NCBI GenBank assembly: GCA_900660155.1
Contig: CABFPE010000567.1
Span: forward strand, 34,626-98,625
Length of the DNA stretch: 64,000 bases
Direction of reading: 5' to 3'
From: Hofstenia miamia
Lineage: Eukaryota; Xenacoelomorpha; Acoela; Hofsteniidae
Shown in pieces: positions 25,101-36,100 of this stretch. The notes beneath the pieces are model-generated. The model did not search any database. It was given only the letters and a program-made list of their open reading frames with translations, and was not told where the DNA came from. The position numbers were made by a program, and so were the translations under genes. Position 1 is the stretch's first letter. Each line of letters opens with the position of its first letter.

Positions 25101-28100
25101 TCATTGGCGATGCATTTCTTAAACCAATTGATAATTGAATAAATTAATGCATTTTTAATAGAGATTCATGTAATTCATAGTATATATGAAATAGATCAAT
25201 TCAAGTATCTCGAAAAAGTTTCTAAGGCCACGGTTAGACTAGTGATTGGTTCAAAAGTGATCTATCACATTCGAAAGAATTGCACGTCTAACCACCCCAG
25301 ATAATTAGCGATGTGACGATCACAAGGAAATCGAACGCGCACGATTTCTTCGTGACCGTCACATCGCTAATTATCTCGGGTGGTTAGACGTGCGATTCAC
25401 TCAAATGGTGATAGATCACTTTTAAGCAAATCACTAGTCTAACCGTGGCCTAAGCGGGGTTAGTTCTTTCATGAAATGATATCAGTCATTAGTTTTCATT
25501 TGAAGTTGCTGTGGATTAAGATATGCCTTGAAGTATACGTTTTAACACCTGCTTTGCACCCATTCCTGCTAAAATGCCTGTTTTCTTTTTATTCTTGCAT
25601 TTATTGTCTTTGCCTGCTGGTGTTATGTTTGCTAGGCCGACGATTCTTGGAGTTTCTCTTAATTTGTATTCAATATTTACATTCGATAGTTCTTTAAAAG
25701 TGAGAAACATCCGCCTTTAGGAGTTTTACTACTCAAATAATGCTTTAAATTGTCTATTTTTTGAAACAAAAATGTAGCTTGAAGTCCCATTTGGTAATAA
25801 ATTTATAAATTGAAAATTTAGCCGTTCACGGAAGCAAGTTTGTCATAATAGATCGTATATTTAGTTTAAAGAGATGATGTACCTCTTGGATCAAGATGAT
25901 GATGACGAAGACGATGATGTTGTACAGAAAAAACCGAAAGCGCCGTCTATTCTTACAGAAATTTCCTCACATACCAATACAAATGTAGCATCAGCTGATA
26001 ATGAAGAGGCAGATAGAGAATTACTTAAAAATGCTTCATTCATGGTTAGAATTTTAATAATTGCATCATTCATCAATTGCACAAATAAAACAAACTATAA
26101 CAACGCTTAAATATTTAGTTTCTATAATGTTAAGCATATCTTATTTTGAAATACTTTGTTACATAAAGCCACACGACACATCGTTATTTTAGTTACTGAG
26201 CAACTGAACAGGAATAAATGGGTTATCTAGTGATTCACTCTTCAAGAGTCCTGATTGCTCTCTCAAAACTTTTAAATTCGTGATTTTTGCTGAAAATATT
26301 TTCCAGTTTCTTAGAGAGTTCGTCTTCAGTCTTTGCAATAAACTCATCCAGCAGAGTAAAAGCTTGGTTAGCAGCACCATAATTTTTAATTTAACTTTAG
26401 TATGCATGTTTACAAACTACAGTTTTGTCACATTTTTGTAAATAGAAAAAAATGAAAAATTTGTTGTCGTAGCAGGTATAATATCTGTGAGCTGAAAGAA
26501 CAGCATTTATTCTGGATGGTATAAATTTCAGCAAATTTCTACATAAAGATGCAGACATTTATTTCTGCAATACTTGTTGAAAATTTGCCGTGTATTCACA
26601 TGAGGTGGGCTTCGACCAAATCTAACAATGTTCTATGAGGCAGAGGTCTCCTGCGTTTTAGGCTATAATAACAAAATGTTCATGAGTTATTGAGCCATGT
26701 ACTCCTTATGAACGTTTACTGTATGATGGAGCTGTCATCATGTAATCAGGCTTTGCATTGATTTTAATAAATGTTTCTGCAAAATGTTACGATTTTGCTT
26801 AGTATTAATTATTCCTTGGATATTCATTATTTTACTTAAATTCTTGTATATCTAGAAAATCCCATTATAGCACTGCAGTCATAAATGGAATAAATTGCTT
26901 TTTCCTTAGGGTTGTATGGAATTCATTTTACGTAACTTGTTGGATCCTGTAAATGGAATATTAAGATTCAGTGGTAGTGTCAATGTTGGTCTACGTTTTC
27001 TAGCAGTTGTTTTGAACGTATATATTATGAGATAATAAGAAAATTATTAGTAAGACCATTCGCGATTGATTTTTTACCCCTCTACTATAAATTCTTTGTT
27101 GTTTATCTTTGTTTAGTTTATCCCAATGAGGAGAGCACAATAGTCAAATACAGATACAATGCTACACATGAACATAGATCTTTGTTTTTTCCATCAATTC
27201 CTTACGGAGGCGGTGAAGAATGGTTAATAGTGGGGCAGCTTTCCGATTGAGAATTTGTAAATAGGCTGTTTTGCAGAGCAAATTTTCGTCAAAGACGCCA
27301 AGAATTTTAACCGTTTTTCATCAGGAAGCAGACGAAGATTATGATATACAGAACTTGCTGATATGAAGTCTTTGATGGTGGCATGACTTCTTGATACGTA
27401 AAGTTGAAGTCATGTTATATCCAAATTTTATTAACATTCATTTTTCCCAGATAACTTGTACTTGTAAAAACGAATCAAATGAATCCAAATATAGAACCCT
27501 GTAAAACCCAGCTAACTAGAAAATAGGTAGATCTGTTAATTCAATTGTAAAATGCATAAAATGTTCGATAATTCAGATTACTAGAAATCAAGTTAACAAA
27601 ATTTCTAGAAAGGCCAGCTCTTGTTAAAAACCTAAAGACTAACATTGTTGCCGTCATCCGGAATGTTAAATTCGATCTTGAAATTTCGTAAGCATGCCTG
27701 TAAATCTACAAAAATCCTTCGATAGGACCAAGTTGCTTTTAAGCCTACAAGTGTAGAAAGCAAACCACAATTTAAAAAAACAAAGAAAATTATTGACAAG
27801 TTTTTTATCTATCACTAATTCGTATTGATGCGGAGGAGTGAATTCTGCTCAGAAGTAGCAATTAATTCGAGATAATGCGGCTACTAAAGCAAAGCTGCTT
27901 GCAGCATTATTCGCTTTTCCTGGATAATCCGCCTCGTGTGAACGGCCCTAAACAGTTAGCATTTCAAATCATATATATATTCTGCTAGACTTAAATTATT
28001 GTCAGACATGTTATTTCATGGAAACATGCATAAAACACTTTAATGAAACTTTCTTCTAAAATGGGTTATGAATATTTCTGGAAAAATTATCAAATCTAAA

Positions 28101-28393
28101 CAATTTAGTAAATTGCAAATTTTGTGAGACATAGTGACAAATGACCTAATGCGTTCTAAGGGGTTAATGGACATTTCGTGATTTATTTTTTGATATAAAT
28201 ATATTTACTGTAATTACATGTAGTAGCTTTTGTGGAGTGTCAGGATGTTACTTTTGTTGCGTAGGAACGAATGCACAAAAAGAGTCAAATTTCTAAAAAG
28301 AAGAAAAAGAAACGGAGACGAAAAGTCATTTATGATGATAGCGATCCAGAGAGTTGCAATGACGACTCAGCTAGCGATCCCGATTGGAATTGA
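7565..28393 (+). CDS. NIPBL: NIPBL / Nipped-B (Scc2) cohesin loader, multi-exon, interrupted by assembly gap
   Basis: This gene encodes the HEAT-repeat protein that, with MAU2, loads cohesin on chromatin in the nucleus. Exons read by homology and GT-AG sites are 7565-7643, 7684-7843, 7907-8028, 8881-9009, 10409-10521, 12479-12706, 12750-12945, 13823-14002, 14414-14712, gap, 16217-16366, 16449-16563, 16611-16756, 16809-16949, 18636-18729, 18773-18909, 20176-20440, 20813-21171, 21392-21541, 22903-23155, 23223-23340, 24745-24919, 25865-26044 and 28265-28393. All junction phases agree. Exons 1-2 encode the conserved MAU2-binding start (IPVTTFAGITSLSDLL, then QLAQLIHQTSIDH). Exons 3-8 are low-complexity and basic. 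Exon 9 (LKQQGIMHLI, VLEKNIADGS) enters the HEAT region. Exons after the gap match closely, e.g. YDVSSGMGSN, CVPYLIVLSSDDANPAIKIK, GFIHMKASQGIKF (Nipped-B C domain) and DEPLFIIHHIDIKLS. The acidic tail ends SASDPDWN. Roughly 640 residues are lost in the gap. Donors of exons 2, 9 and 22 are the least certain. Confidence 0.93.
9106..10200 (+). pseudogene. Dead mariner-type transposase in a NIPBL intron (element 1)
   Basis: This is a remnant of a mariner/Tc1-superfamily DNA transposon in the intron 9010-10408. Readable pieces are MIRKFGNTKSL (helix-turn-helix region), SISKKS-like and VCRILKACGMR (second HTH), VLWSDDAHFSMDG (first catalytic Asp), FQHDGGPLHYSKQARDF (second catalytic Asp) and PPRSPDQSPLDFYL, followed by a terminal NLDDLKK. 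The last parts are in a different frame from the first and contain stops, so it is inactive. It has the same strand as the host gene. I could not find convincing terminal inverted repeats, so the ends are approximate. Confidence 0.8.
10730..11840 (+). pseudogene. Dead mariner transposase in the next NIPBL intron (element 2)
   Basis: A second mariner-like remnant lies in the intron 10522-12478. Readable stretches are IYNKLRKAFPNAEPSYAAI and a following CDFESGRRQSVCDNPRSGR (the mariner N-terminal HTH with the DDPRSGRP-like linker), SDINTAAVSQVIEENCHHS, then YDNARPxVAN (catalytic Asp region) and SPDIN. Many stops and frameshifts separate the pieces, more than in element 1, so it is probably older or from another lineage. 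Boundaries are approximate. Confidence 0.75.
12316..12341. repeat. (TA)n microsatellite
   Basis: About 13 TA units in the NIPBL intron, downstream of mariner element 2. Confidence 0.8.
12946..13822. other. NIPBL intron without recognised content
   Basis: An AT-rich intron of 877 bp between exons 7 and 8. I see no transposon or coding signal in it. Confidence 0.6.
14719..15718. other. Assembly gap, exactly 1000 N
   Basis: The round number marks a gap of unknown size. It starts a few bases after the donor-like GGGTATTT of NIPBL exon 9. Homology resumes only at 16217, so the gap must contain most central HEAT repeats and is probably longer than drawn. Long X-filled frames across it are artefacts. 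Confidence 0.98.
15719..16216. other. NIPBL intron remainder with TA microsatellites and short degenerate repeats
   Basis: There is no coding match here. Two long TA runs (about 16042-16070 and 16138-16167) alternate with four imperfect copies of a short unit resembling TTACAAACGGCGAATAT, between about 16010 and 16130. Confidence 0.6.
16950..18635. other. Large NIPBL intron, no recognised element
   Basis: 1686 bp between exons encoding HKHGMM and VLQSCVSCLAAIVNK. I see only AT-rich sequence and no transposase or RNA gene. Confidence 0.5.
19325..19351 (+). other. NIPBL: Candidate 27-nt NIPBL microexon
   Basis: A strong acceptor (TTTGCTTTTGCAG, ending 19324) and a consensus donor (GTAAGT from 19352) enclose 27 nt, which is phase 0 as required between the exons ending at 18909 and starting at 20176. 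It would add nine residues (HKLQYHNRK) in a loop where human NIPBL has no equivalent length. It may be alternatively spliced. The alternative is a chance pairing of good splice sites. Confidence 0.45.
21542..22902. other. NIPBL intron with TG repeat
   Basis: 1361 bp of AT-rich intron. A (TG)n tract lies at about 22697-22729; otherwise nothing is recognised. Confidence 0.55.
23888..24360. mobile_element. Internally deleted mariner-type element with terminal inverted repeats
   Basis: In the NIPBL intron 23341-24744, the left end carries GATTATTGAAAAGTAACTC and the right end its complement, GAGTTACTTTTCAATCACG, followed by TGTA. Such tips (xTTGAAAAGTAACTC) are typical of mariner families. Inside, a short plus-strand remnant near 24066-24210 reads TIRNCHKILMTTGSVKSAE, which resembles the HTH linker of mariner transposases. 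At about 470 bp it lacks most of the transposase. Flanking TA dinucleotides fit the mariner target site. Confidence 0.65.
25226..25450. mobile_element. PIF/Harbinger-type (Tourist-like) palindromic MITE
   Basis: A 225-bp near-palindrome in the NIPBL intron. The left end GGCCACGGTTAGACTAGTGA has its exact complement TCACTAGTCTAACCGTGGCC at the right end, and complementarity continues almost to the centre. The flanks are TAA on both sides (25223-25225 and 25451-25453), a 3-bp target duplication typical of PIF/Harbinger. It has no coding capacity and would be mobilised by an autonomous relative elsewhere. The high arm identity suggests recent insertion. Confidence 0.8.
26200..26400 (-). pseudogene. 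Unrecognised coding-like fragment in last NIPBL intron
   Basis: On the minus strand, between about 26390 and 26240, one frame reads YGAANQAFTLLDEFIAKTED and then ELSKKLENIFSKNHEF up to a TGA. It has balanced composition and a coiled-coil-like heptad pattern unlike the AT-driven frames around it. There is no start codon or splice signal I would trust. It could be a processed pseudogene fragment or a minus-strand exon of a nested gene. I do not recognise the family. Confidence 0.25.
26401..28264. other. Last NIPBL intron, mostly unrecognised
   Basis: AT-rich sequence. Near 27850-27955 a GC-richer patch ends with GAACGGCCCTAAACAG, resembling the tip of a MITE, but I could not find the partner end. 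Confidence 0.4.
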
Positions 28394-28481
28394 TAAAATC
28401 AGTTGAATTAAGAAATTGTCAATTGCCGTTCGATTCTATGCAAAATCGTGCACTCGTCTCGCCGAGATGTCTCTGCTCAAA

Positions 28482-28487
28482 AATAAA
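28482..28487 (+). terminator. Polyadenylation signal AATAAA for NIPBL
   Basis: Canonical hexamer 89 nt after the NIPBL stop codon. It is the only clear AATAAA near the 3' ends of the three close-packed genes, consistent with the long unit ending here. Confidence 0.6.
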
Positions 28488-31400
28488 CACTTTTACAGGA
28501 TCTATCTGTATACTATGGTGCTTTTGTTTTTAATTTTTTTTATATTTTTTGTGATTTTCGTTAATGAAATTGTCATAATTTATGAACCATAAATTTATAG
28601 ATTTTAATTGTAAATATGGCACATTTTGTGCTTTCAGTTTGATTGTCAGTTTTGTTCTATTTTCAATATTTACATCGTATTTTCTATTCGAAATAATTAC
28701 AATAAAATCATGGAGTTTATCGGTTCATTGTTTCACATTGTTTTTTTTCTTCTGATTATAAATATAATCTGTATTTTCGAACCTCATTTTTGTCGAAATG
28801 ACAATTATGTGGTGATTATATTACAAATTATATTTAAAAACTTAGTGAATGATAAATGTTTAGTTATATCATATTTAAATTTAATGCCGTTAAGAAATGT
28901 AAATTATGAAATAACTGTCCAAAATGGTCTTCGATATAAAAGGTAAATTGTATGTGCTATCAGGTTATGGATAATATTATTTTGGGTTGATTCTAGTAAT
29001 CAAATATTTTTTTATTTAGTTTTGATTTCCTTGATATAGTACCTTAAAAACTTTCCTAAATATATCATTGGAAAAGCTCTAAAACCTTGATGTTTCTTTT
29101 CACTATTTATAAAATGATATAAAAAATTAGTAGTCACCAGATCCCAAAAAATTGCCTAATACTGATATTTTGGTGAGATACATGATGTGAATTTTTCCAG
29201 CCAAGCTTGAATGATAACTAGGAAAACTAGCATCGAAAACGGCGAACCAACCTTGTTTAAATTATAAATTTCGTTTCAAAAAATTGGCAGCGGATATGTG
29301 TTGACAGGAGATACGAATTTTATAAATTTATTCGCTTTAACCTTTTTACGATTAACCTTTAGGGTGTTTCAGACACCCCAGGCAATTCTTAATCAACTTC
29401 CCTCTGTACAAAACATCTGATGTGATATATATTTTCTACAATGTTATTTTTCTTTTTCATGTATTTAAATTATTAATTTTTACTGTATGGGTTTGATAAA
29501 ATAAATTGTTTTAACTTTCTGGAACAAATGAAATTATGAATTTTTTTCTGAAAAGTTGTTCTTGTTATTTCATTTTTGGCATTTATGCTATACAATAAAT
29601 AACTGAAAATGTGTGAATTCGTGTTTTAACATTTTCAAACGTGGCTGCATTTACTAGAAAGATTGTTCAATGTTTACGTGAATATACCTGATTATTTTAA
29701 CAATTAAAATACATTTGTTAGACTCAATGGCAATCTCAGTGCTAAATTCAGGTGTTTTTCGCATCTGGTATACTGGGAATAACTACGTTTGCTAAAGATG
29801 GAATGTTAAAAGTTGCAATGTAATTTGTTCATAGTTATTGATTTGTTTTTAGCAATTTTATATTAGAAAATTTAATAAACTTAATTTGATGGATATTCAC
29901 CAAGCTATATGAAAATTTTCCAGTATAGGAATGCTGTTGTGCAATTGATAATACTGTTAATATTTTCAAAAATTTTCAAGATTAAATTAGGGTAGCATTA
30001 TAAAGGTGTATTTCAAGTTGTGAGAAATTCATAGTAAGATGGGATACAGAACTTTCCTAGTCAACTAAGAGCTTACGTCTCTAATAAGAGTGGAATAAAT
30101 TGAAATGATAAATGAAGATACACTAGTTGTCATACGGTTATTGCAAATACACTGTATAAAAGCATTTGAATCAATTGAATTCTTTGTTCCTACATAAAAG
30201 ATTTCAAAATATAAAAATTTCATAATTTTTGTAAAAACTGAATTAATACAAAATGTTTCTTAAGTCAATGATTTGAATTATGCAATAAAGCATTGGGACA
30301 TAATGATCTCTACATAAATGCGAGAAATGTCCACTATTGTACTACGAAATTAGCAAAGCATTTGTACAAAGCGGTAATCGTAAGCTTGTTTCATAGTACC
30401 AATTAGTAATTTTAGTGCTCCTTGAATTTTAAAGATATAAAAGTTATATTTTGTGGTGAATGTAGCATCAGATATCTGAAAGTATTTATTTTTTGTAATT
30501 CTTCGTTCTAAGTACTTTTAGCAGTTTAAATAGAAACATAATTGTTAATAATACTATTTTTGTTTTTTTGCATTACAAGCTTGTGTACACTTTTTTAAAA
30601 TATTTCTATTTTGCATTTTCCCGAATTTCATCAGATCAATTGCAAAATGGAAGAACAAAATAGAAACTCAGTCGATTTATATTACATATCCGATACATTG
30701 TAAATAAACGTATCTTAACTTCTACATATCCCACCAATTTCATAAAAAAACGACCATGACATCTTCCTTTTAAAAAGTAATTATGAAATTTGTTATAACT
30801 ATCACCCTATCGTGGATAAGTAGAACCCGTCAGTGAGGTAAGGATTTGTCGCGCTGACATACAATGCTTCATTATATTTTCTTTCTAGAGGGAAACAATA
30901 TTTTATGGAGCACGTAAGAGGCTATACCACACACATCAATATACGTGTAGAATAATTTCATCGTCATGTTGCCCGTCTTGTCGGAATCAATCCTACCATT
31001 TTGTCCATAACGTCTAACCCCTTTTTTGAAGATTATAGCTTGTTATTATATCTTCCATGTTAAACAGCGTTTAGTTTTCCCTTTCTTTATTCAAATTTTG
31101 CAGTTTTTGCCCGAATCTTTTGAGATAGAAAAAGTAGTAGAATATCGTTGTATGTGGCTAAATTTGCTGACTGGATGTGAGACGGCAGTTTTTGTGCAAC
31201 ACAATATATATGTATATATATATATATATATATATCCAAAATATCTTGCTGACCGCACACGGTACGCCTCAATGGGCTTATTTTTCCACATATCAAGAGA
31301 CACTAAAAGTTCTTTGTTGTTTCTAGGTGCTCAAAACTTTATAAATGCCGGAACATAGGTATGGAGAGAATTGAAATGTTTTTCAAAATTCGAATTCAAA

Positions 31401-31855
31401 GATAATCTTTTCGGCCACAGCAATACACTTTAATAGAAATTTTGAACTTTGCATTAAAGCATGTTCCGCAATAGACTTGCTCATGCCTCGCGATTTTCAA
31501 ATTTGCTAATAGGTTTGGTGAAAATTCTTCGTAAAGGGTTTATACTTGAAATAGATGATAGGCAGTTTAAAGTTAAATGTAGTTTGATTTTGTAGCTAAT
31601 TGTAGTGATCAAAAGAAACAAATCCGCATATTACAGTCTAAGATTTTAAATCCTAAACTTATATATTATAACACTCTAATTTACTATACAGTTGGACTCC
31701 ATTACTGTGTAAACTGGTTTTGCCAGAACATTCTTTACGCAGTACGGAATTTTACGCAACACTAGATTTCAAATAAAAAAAGCATATATCGTACTTTATA
31801 ATGATTACAAATAATCTAAAAACCACTCAGATGTACAGGTTTATTAATCGTAATT
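28488..31855. other. Intergenic region between NIPBL and APC1, no gene seen
   Basis: AT-rich sequence. A frame at 28626-28946 is hydrophobic and AT-driven without homology. A TA microsatellite lies at about 31204-31235. Nothing else could be supported. Confidence 0.5.
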
Positions 31856-31858
31856 TGC

Positions 31859-32290
31859 AGTGGGACCAGTTATATTTGGTCCCGGTCCTGTCCGCTCCCT
31901 GTCTCCAAAAGTTTTTTTGGTCCCTGTCCCAAAAAGTTAATTATGGTCCTTGTCCCTGTTTAGCCCGATAGTAATTTGCTATCACATATCAAGTTAGAAT
32001 TTTTTTAATTGATAACGAAATATACAATGTAACAAATATAACCAACTAAAATATGTAGCTGAAACTTAACACATCAAAGTAACTGGTGTAATTAATATTA
32101 AGTGAATTATTTTTAAACAAAGGGAATATATAATATATAATAGGGTGAGAATTCTTGATATTATACACATATAGTTATTTGGTCCCGGCTCTTATGTAGT
32201 TCCGAAGTAGTATTTTTGGTGCCGGTACCTGGTCACAGCACTGCGTCACTATATACGAGACCGGAATCGGATACCAATCCCGCACACCTC
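31859..32290. mobile_element. Degraded GC-patterned non-autonomous element, probably hAT-like
   Basis: Clusters of GGTCCCGGTCC-type motifs occur at both sides of an AT-rich centre. The left part begins CAGTGGGACCAG, and a right-hand CTGGTCACAGCACTG is roughly its complement. The outer right edge carries CCCGCACACCTCTG, which also looks like a hAT tip. No target duplication could be matched, so the assignment is tentative and two nested elements are possible. Confidence 0.35.
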
Positions 32291-33074
32291 TGCAATTTAA
32301 TCTATTACTGTTCTGAGAAATATTTAGTAATTGCTGATAGACTTGTTTTTCAACTGTTAAAATCTCGCCAACACACTTTTTTTTAGTATTTGGAACAACG
32401 AAAAATCTATCGGTATTGAATTTTAGGGTAATAGCGGTTTACGTAGTGCTGGTGTCTAGCATTAAAACATAATTATGTTTTGGACCTGGGAGTAGCACTT
32501 TTCGCAATAATGAATTTTTACCTAGTACTGAATTGTTTTTACTTTTCCTAAAATATATCAGGAAAACTGGATATTTTTGTACTTAGATATCTATTAGCTA
32601 CAATCCTGATATTCTGTTATGGGAAGATATATTTTTCAAATTTTTTGTTGTTAAAGTCAATTTCTTGACGTCAGCACCCCCTCCTAAAACGTCAGAGCAC
32701 CAGAATATGTAAGCCGTAGTCCTGCCAAACTTTGCTGTTTGGTGATGAATATCCTAGATTTTATTAGGCTATGAAAGTTAAAAAACGCCAGCTGAGATAG
32801 GGTTAATATACCCAACAATGGTGTAAAAAATGGACTAATAAATTATATAATAAGTGTCCTCCATCGGTGTTAATGTAATTGTCCGAGCTGAATTTGGGAC
32901 GAATACAACGTTTCCTCGACCGAATGAGCTTGGCCTTAAATATTCATACTATGTACATCTCTGGGATTTATTTCACCTTTAAACCTGAAATTGGCCCTAA
33001 GCATAAATCAAACTTGAATGTAGTTGAGTGGTTTATTTATTTTTGATTAAATATTAGTAAATATCGTATAAATG

Positions 33075-33102
33075 TGTTTTATAGTTTACTCTCCGCAATG
33101 CG
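33075..33102 (+). promoter_or_regulatory. Acceptor-like site and overlapping upstream ATG before APC1
   Basis: GTTTTATAG ends at 33084, 18 nt before the APC1 start. An upstream ATG at 33098 opens a three-codon frame (ATG CGA TGG TAA) overlapping the main ATG at 33103. The arrangement repeats that seen before SKP2 and NIPBL. Confidence 0.35.
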
Positions 33103-36100
33103 ATGGTAATTGATTCAGATGAAACCATGATCACCTGTCAGTCTACTTGCATTTTTGTTCCATTTGGCCAACAGGTCGCCAAGCTACTCCCTGATAAAAC
33201 CAACCAAAATGGATGGAAAGCTCCCTGGTTTCAATCTGAAGATTTCAGTAATTTAATGGATTGCTCCGAAGAAAACACCTTTTCTCATCGTTGGCGTCTT
33301 CGTAATAACGAAGAGCTATACTGGCGAGATTCGGTGGCTGTCTTTAGCAAAGATAAAAATAAGTATATAACACTATCTGTTGAATCACCTATTAGGGATG
33401 CACATTGGGTAGATTTTAAAATCAATTCTCGTTATGGCAAAGCGGATGAATTAAATGTTGATGCTACCAATGATCCTGACATTTCTTGTGTTAGTCTAAT
33501 TACGGACTCTTTCTTTCTATCAGTGGATGATACTGGAATGATCTATAGATCACCCATGCAATTTGCAATCGAGAACTGTTTTACTACACGGTTTGGATTA
33601 CTATTTGATCGCAAAATCAGCGACTTAGACGCTGGCCTGCCCAAGTTATTTAGTTTGAGCCATCCCTGCGATGAAGCACTTCCAGTAATGAGTAAGGATC
33701 GTTACGTCAGTAAAACAATGCGACCATTAGTCACGCTGCATGATCCATCAATTTTGCTGTCTCAAAGCAAGAAGGGTAATCACATGCTATGGCATATTAG
33801 AAAAGCAACAATCACAGACTTGAATGTTTTGTCTGAAACAATGAGTGTGGCGTCTAAAACAGTAACTCCCGCTAAATCTCGTTTAAGCTTTCCCAATCCT
33901 CACCATCGAGTTTCGACTCCAACGATGTGCAGCATGCATAGTCCAGCCTATATGGCGGCAATGTTTCATCGCAATAATCAAAGCAGTGCAGTGTCGTCTC
34001 CTTTCTCATTTTTGGATTCTCCTATTGGAAGTACCTCGTTTGCTGGTGAACAATCATGCAGTGAGCCATTGGAACCAGAAATTTGTTTGGATTTACTTTG
34101 GTCTGAGCCAAATATAGGGACCTGTGAAGCAGCTTCGAAATGCTTCGTTACAACGGATTTTACAGATGACGAATATTTATGCTATTTGGTACCAGGACAA
34201 TTGAGAATAATTGAATTTTCTGAGACCAGTTATTTCAAATTTGGTGAGTTTTCAGTTATTCCCTGTTTGGATGCGATTCAAATTAATAACCGATGTTTCT
34301 TTGCAGTTTTAGAAAATTGCGGTACTCTTGCATTGTTTACTGGAATTACACGTATTTGTAAAGTGCATACACCTAGGGTTAGCTGTTCTCCTGAATTGCT
34401 TTTTGCTAGTGATCCTTCGACTACTGAGCCTGTAGATACATCTGCTTTTGATTCACTTACAACAATATCTACGGCTAACGTAACGAGCTTGGTTCATCCA
34501 ATTGAAAATGGATTTGTAATGGAGTTGAGAAATTCCAATCGACTGGTTTCAGTTATAGTTCCAAGTCTTTCAACTACGAAATCGGTTTCTGATTCGATTG
34601 ATCTGTTAAAATATATACTACCTCGTGATGTGGCCTTTAGCTTCCTTACTAAATGGTACATTGCACGCCATTCGTCATCGGTTTCCTACAACGATGAGTT
34701 TAAACTTTTTTTGTCATGTCTTATTGATTCAATTGGTCTTCTGACTTCTCAAGTTGACTACTTTTTTATTTCAGAAGATTCTGCCTTGAATTCGTCCGCA
34801 GATTCTATCAAACGTGCGAAGTTGGAAAACTTAACGTCAGAATCAGATTTTGAATATCTGTTATCGTCATCATTGCATGCATCAAACGCTTCGTTTTTCA
34901 AAGATTTGTTTGAAACCACCCCCGCTCTTAATAGCGAAGAACAACAGCGCTTTCCAACATCAAACTTTAACTCTTCTGCGTTACTGTGCAATTACATCCT
35001 TTTGGTATTCAACTACTTCCACAGTTTTTTAGAAGAGCTTTCTTTAAATGTGCTTAATTCTTCTTCACATAAACACTGTTTAGCATTTCTGTATACAATC
35101 GCTTCAGAACTTCGTCTTTCCCAGTATATTGAATATTACCGTCGAAAGGATCCGCTGTTCATCAAATCGCTTTCAGGCAAAATTCAACTTCAAGTAAGAT
35201 TTATACGCATTTTATACGCATCTTATGAAAATTACCGTTATGCATTTTTTTGCTTCACTATTCATTCAGCAAAAAACTAGCATATACTTCCATTTTATGG
35301 TAATTGTTCCATTGAATCTTGTTAACGTTATTAATCGATGCTTTTTGATAAATTATAAATTCAAATTCACCACCCTACTTGTAATATCAATAAGTGATTA
35401 GGTGATTACACATGTTTTCAATAACAGTAATAGTATTACACATAGATGAACGCGGTTGTAATTTTTTCAATATCACATTGCACCTCATCCGCAGTGAGTG
35501 GGTCCGCAACCGCACTGCACCGCACCCGTATGTCTGTTAGAAAAATTCAACCACACCCGCTATTTTCTAAAGTAATTAAGCCAAAAAATGTCCACCCACA
35601 CCGCAACTCGCGTGGTATTTGAAATTCAGTACCCACACTGCACATCACCCGCGCGGGTGCGGATAAAACCGCATCTTTGGTAGTATATTAAGAAACGGCT
35701 ACTGTCATGGAACAGCAAACAATAGTTATTCAATTTCTTGCGGGTTTTGAGAGAAAAATATTAAAGAATGGACAACCTTACATGTAATGTATGACTGAAT
35801 TTAGGGCTTATCGGACTTACCCGGAATGCACGCCTTTTTTAGTAAAGTGCAATTAAAATTTTTGCCTAGAAAGTCACCAAATTTTTATGCATTGGTTCAA
35901 AATTGACCATTTGTATTTCTATGCCTTTTCAACATCAATTTCTGAATTAACAATCTCACATTCGGACTAATTTTTGTAAATATAACTTTTATTAATTTCT
36001 CTGGTGTAAGTGAAAGACTTTTAAATGGTTGAGAAATACAGCATATGGTAATACAATCTCATGTAAGTTATATTGAATGCAAAATTTGACAACAGTGTAT

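Noticed and set aside
28626-28946. 106-codon plus-strand frame after NIPBL
   Set aside because: AT-driven hydrophobic sequence lying beyond the NIPBL polyadenylation signal, with no homology.
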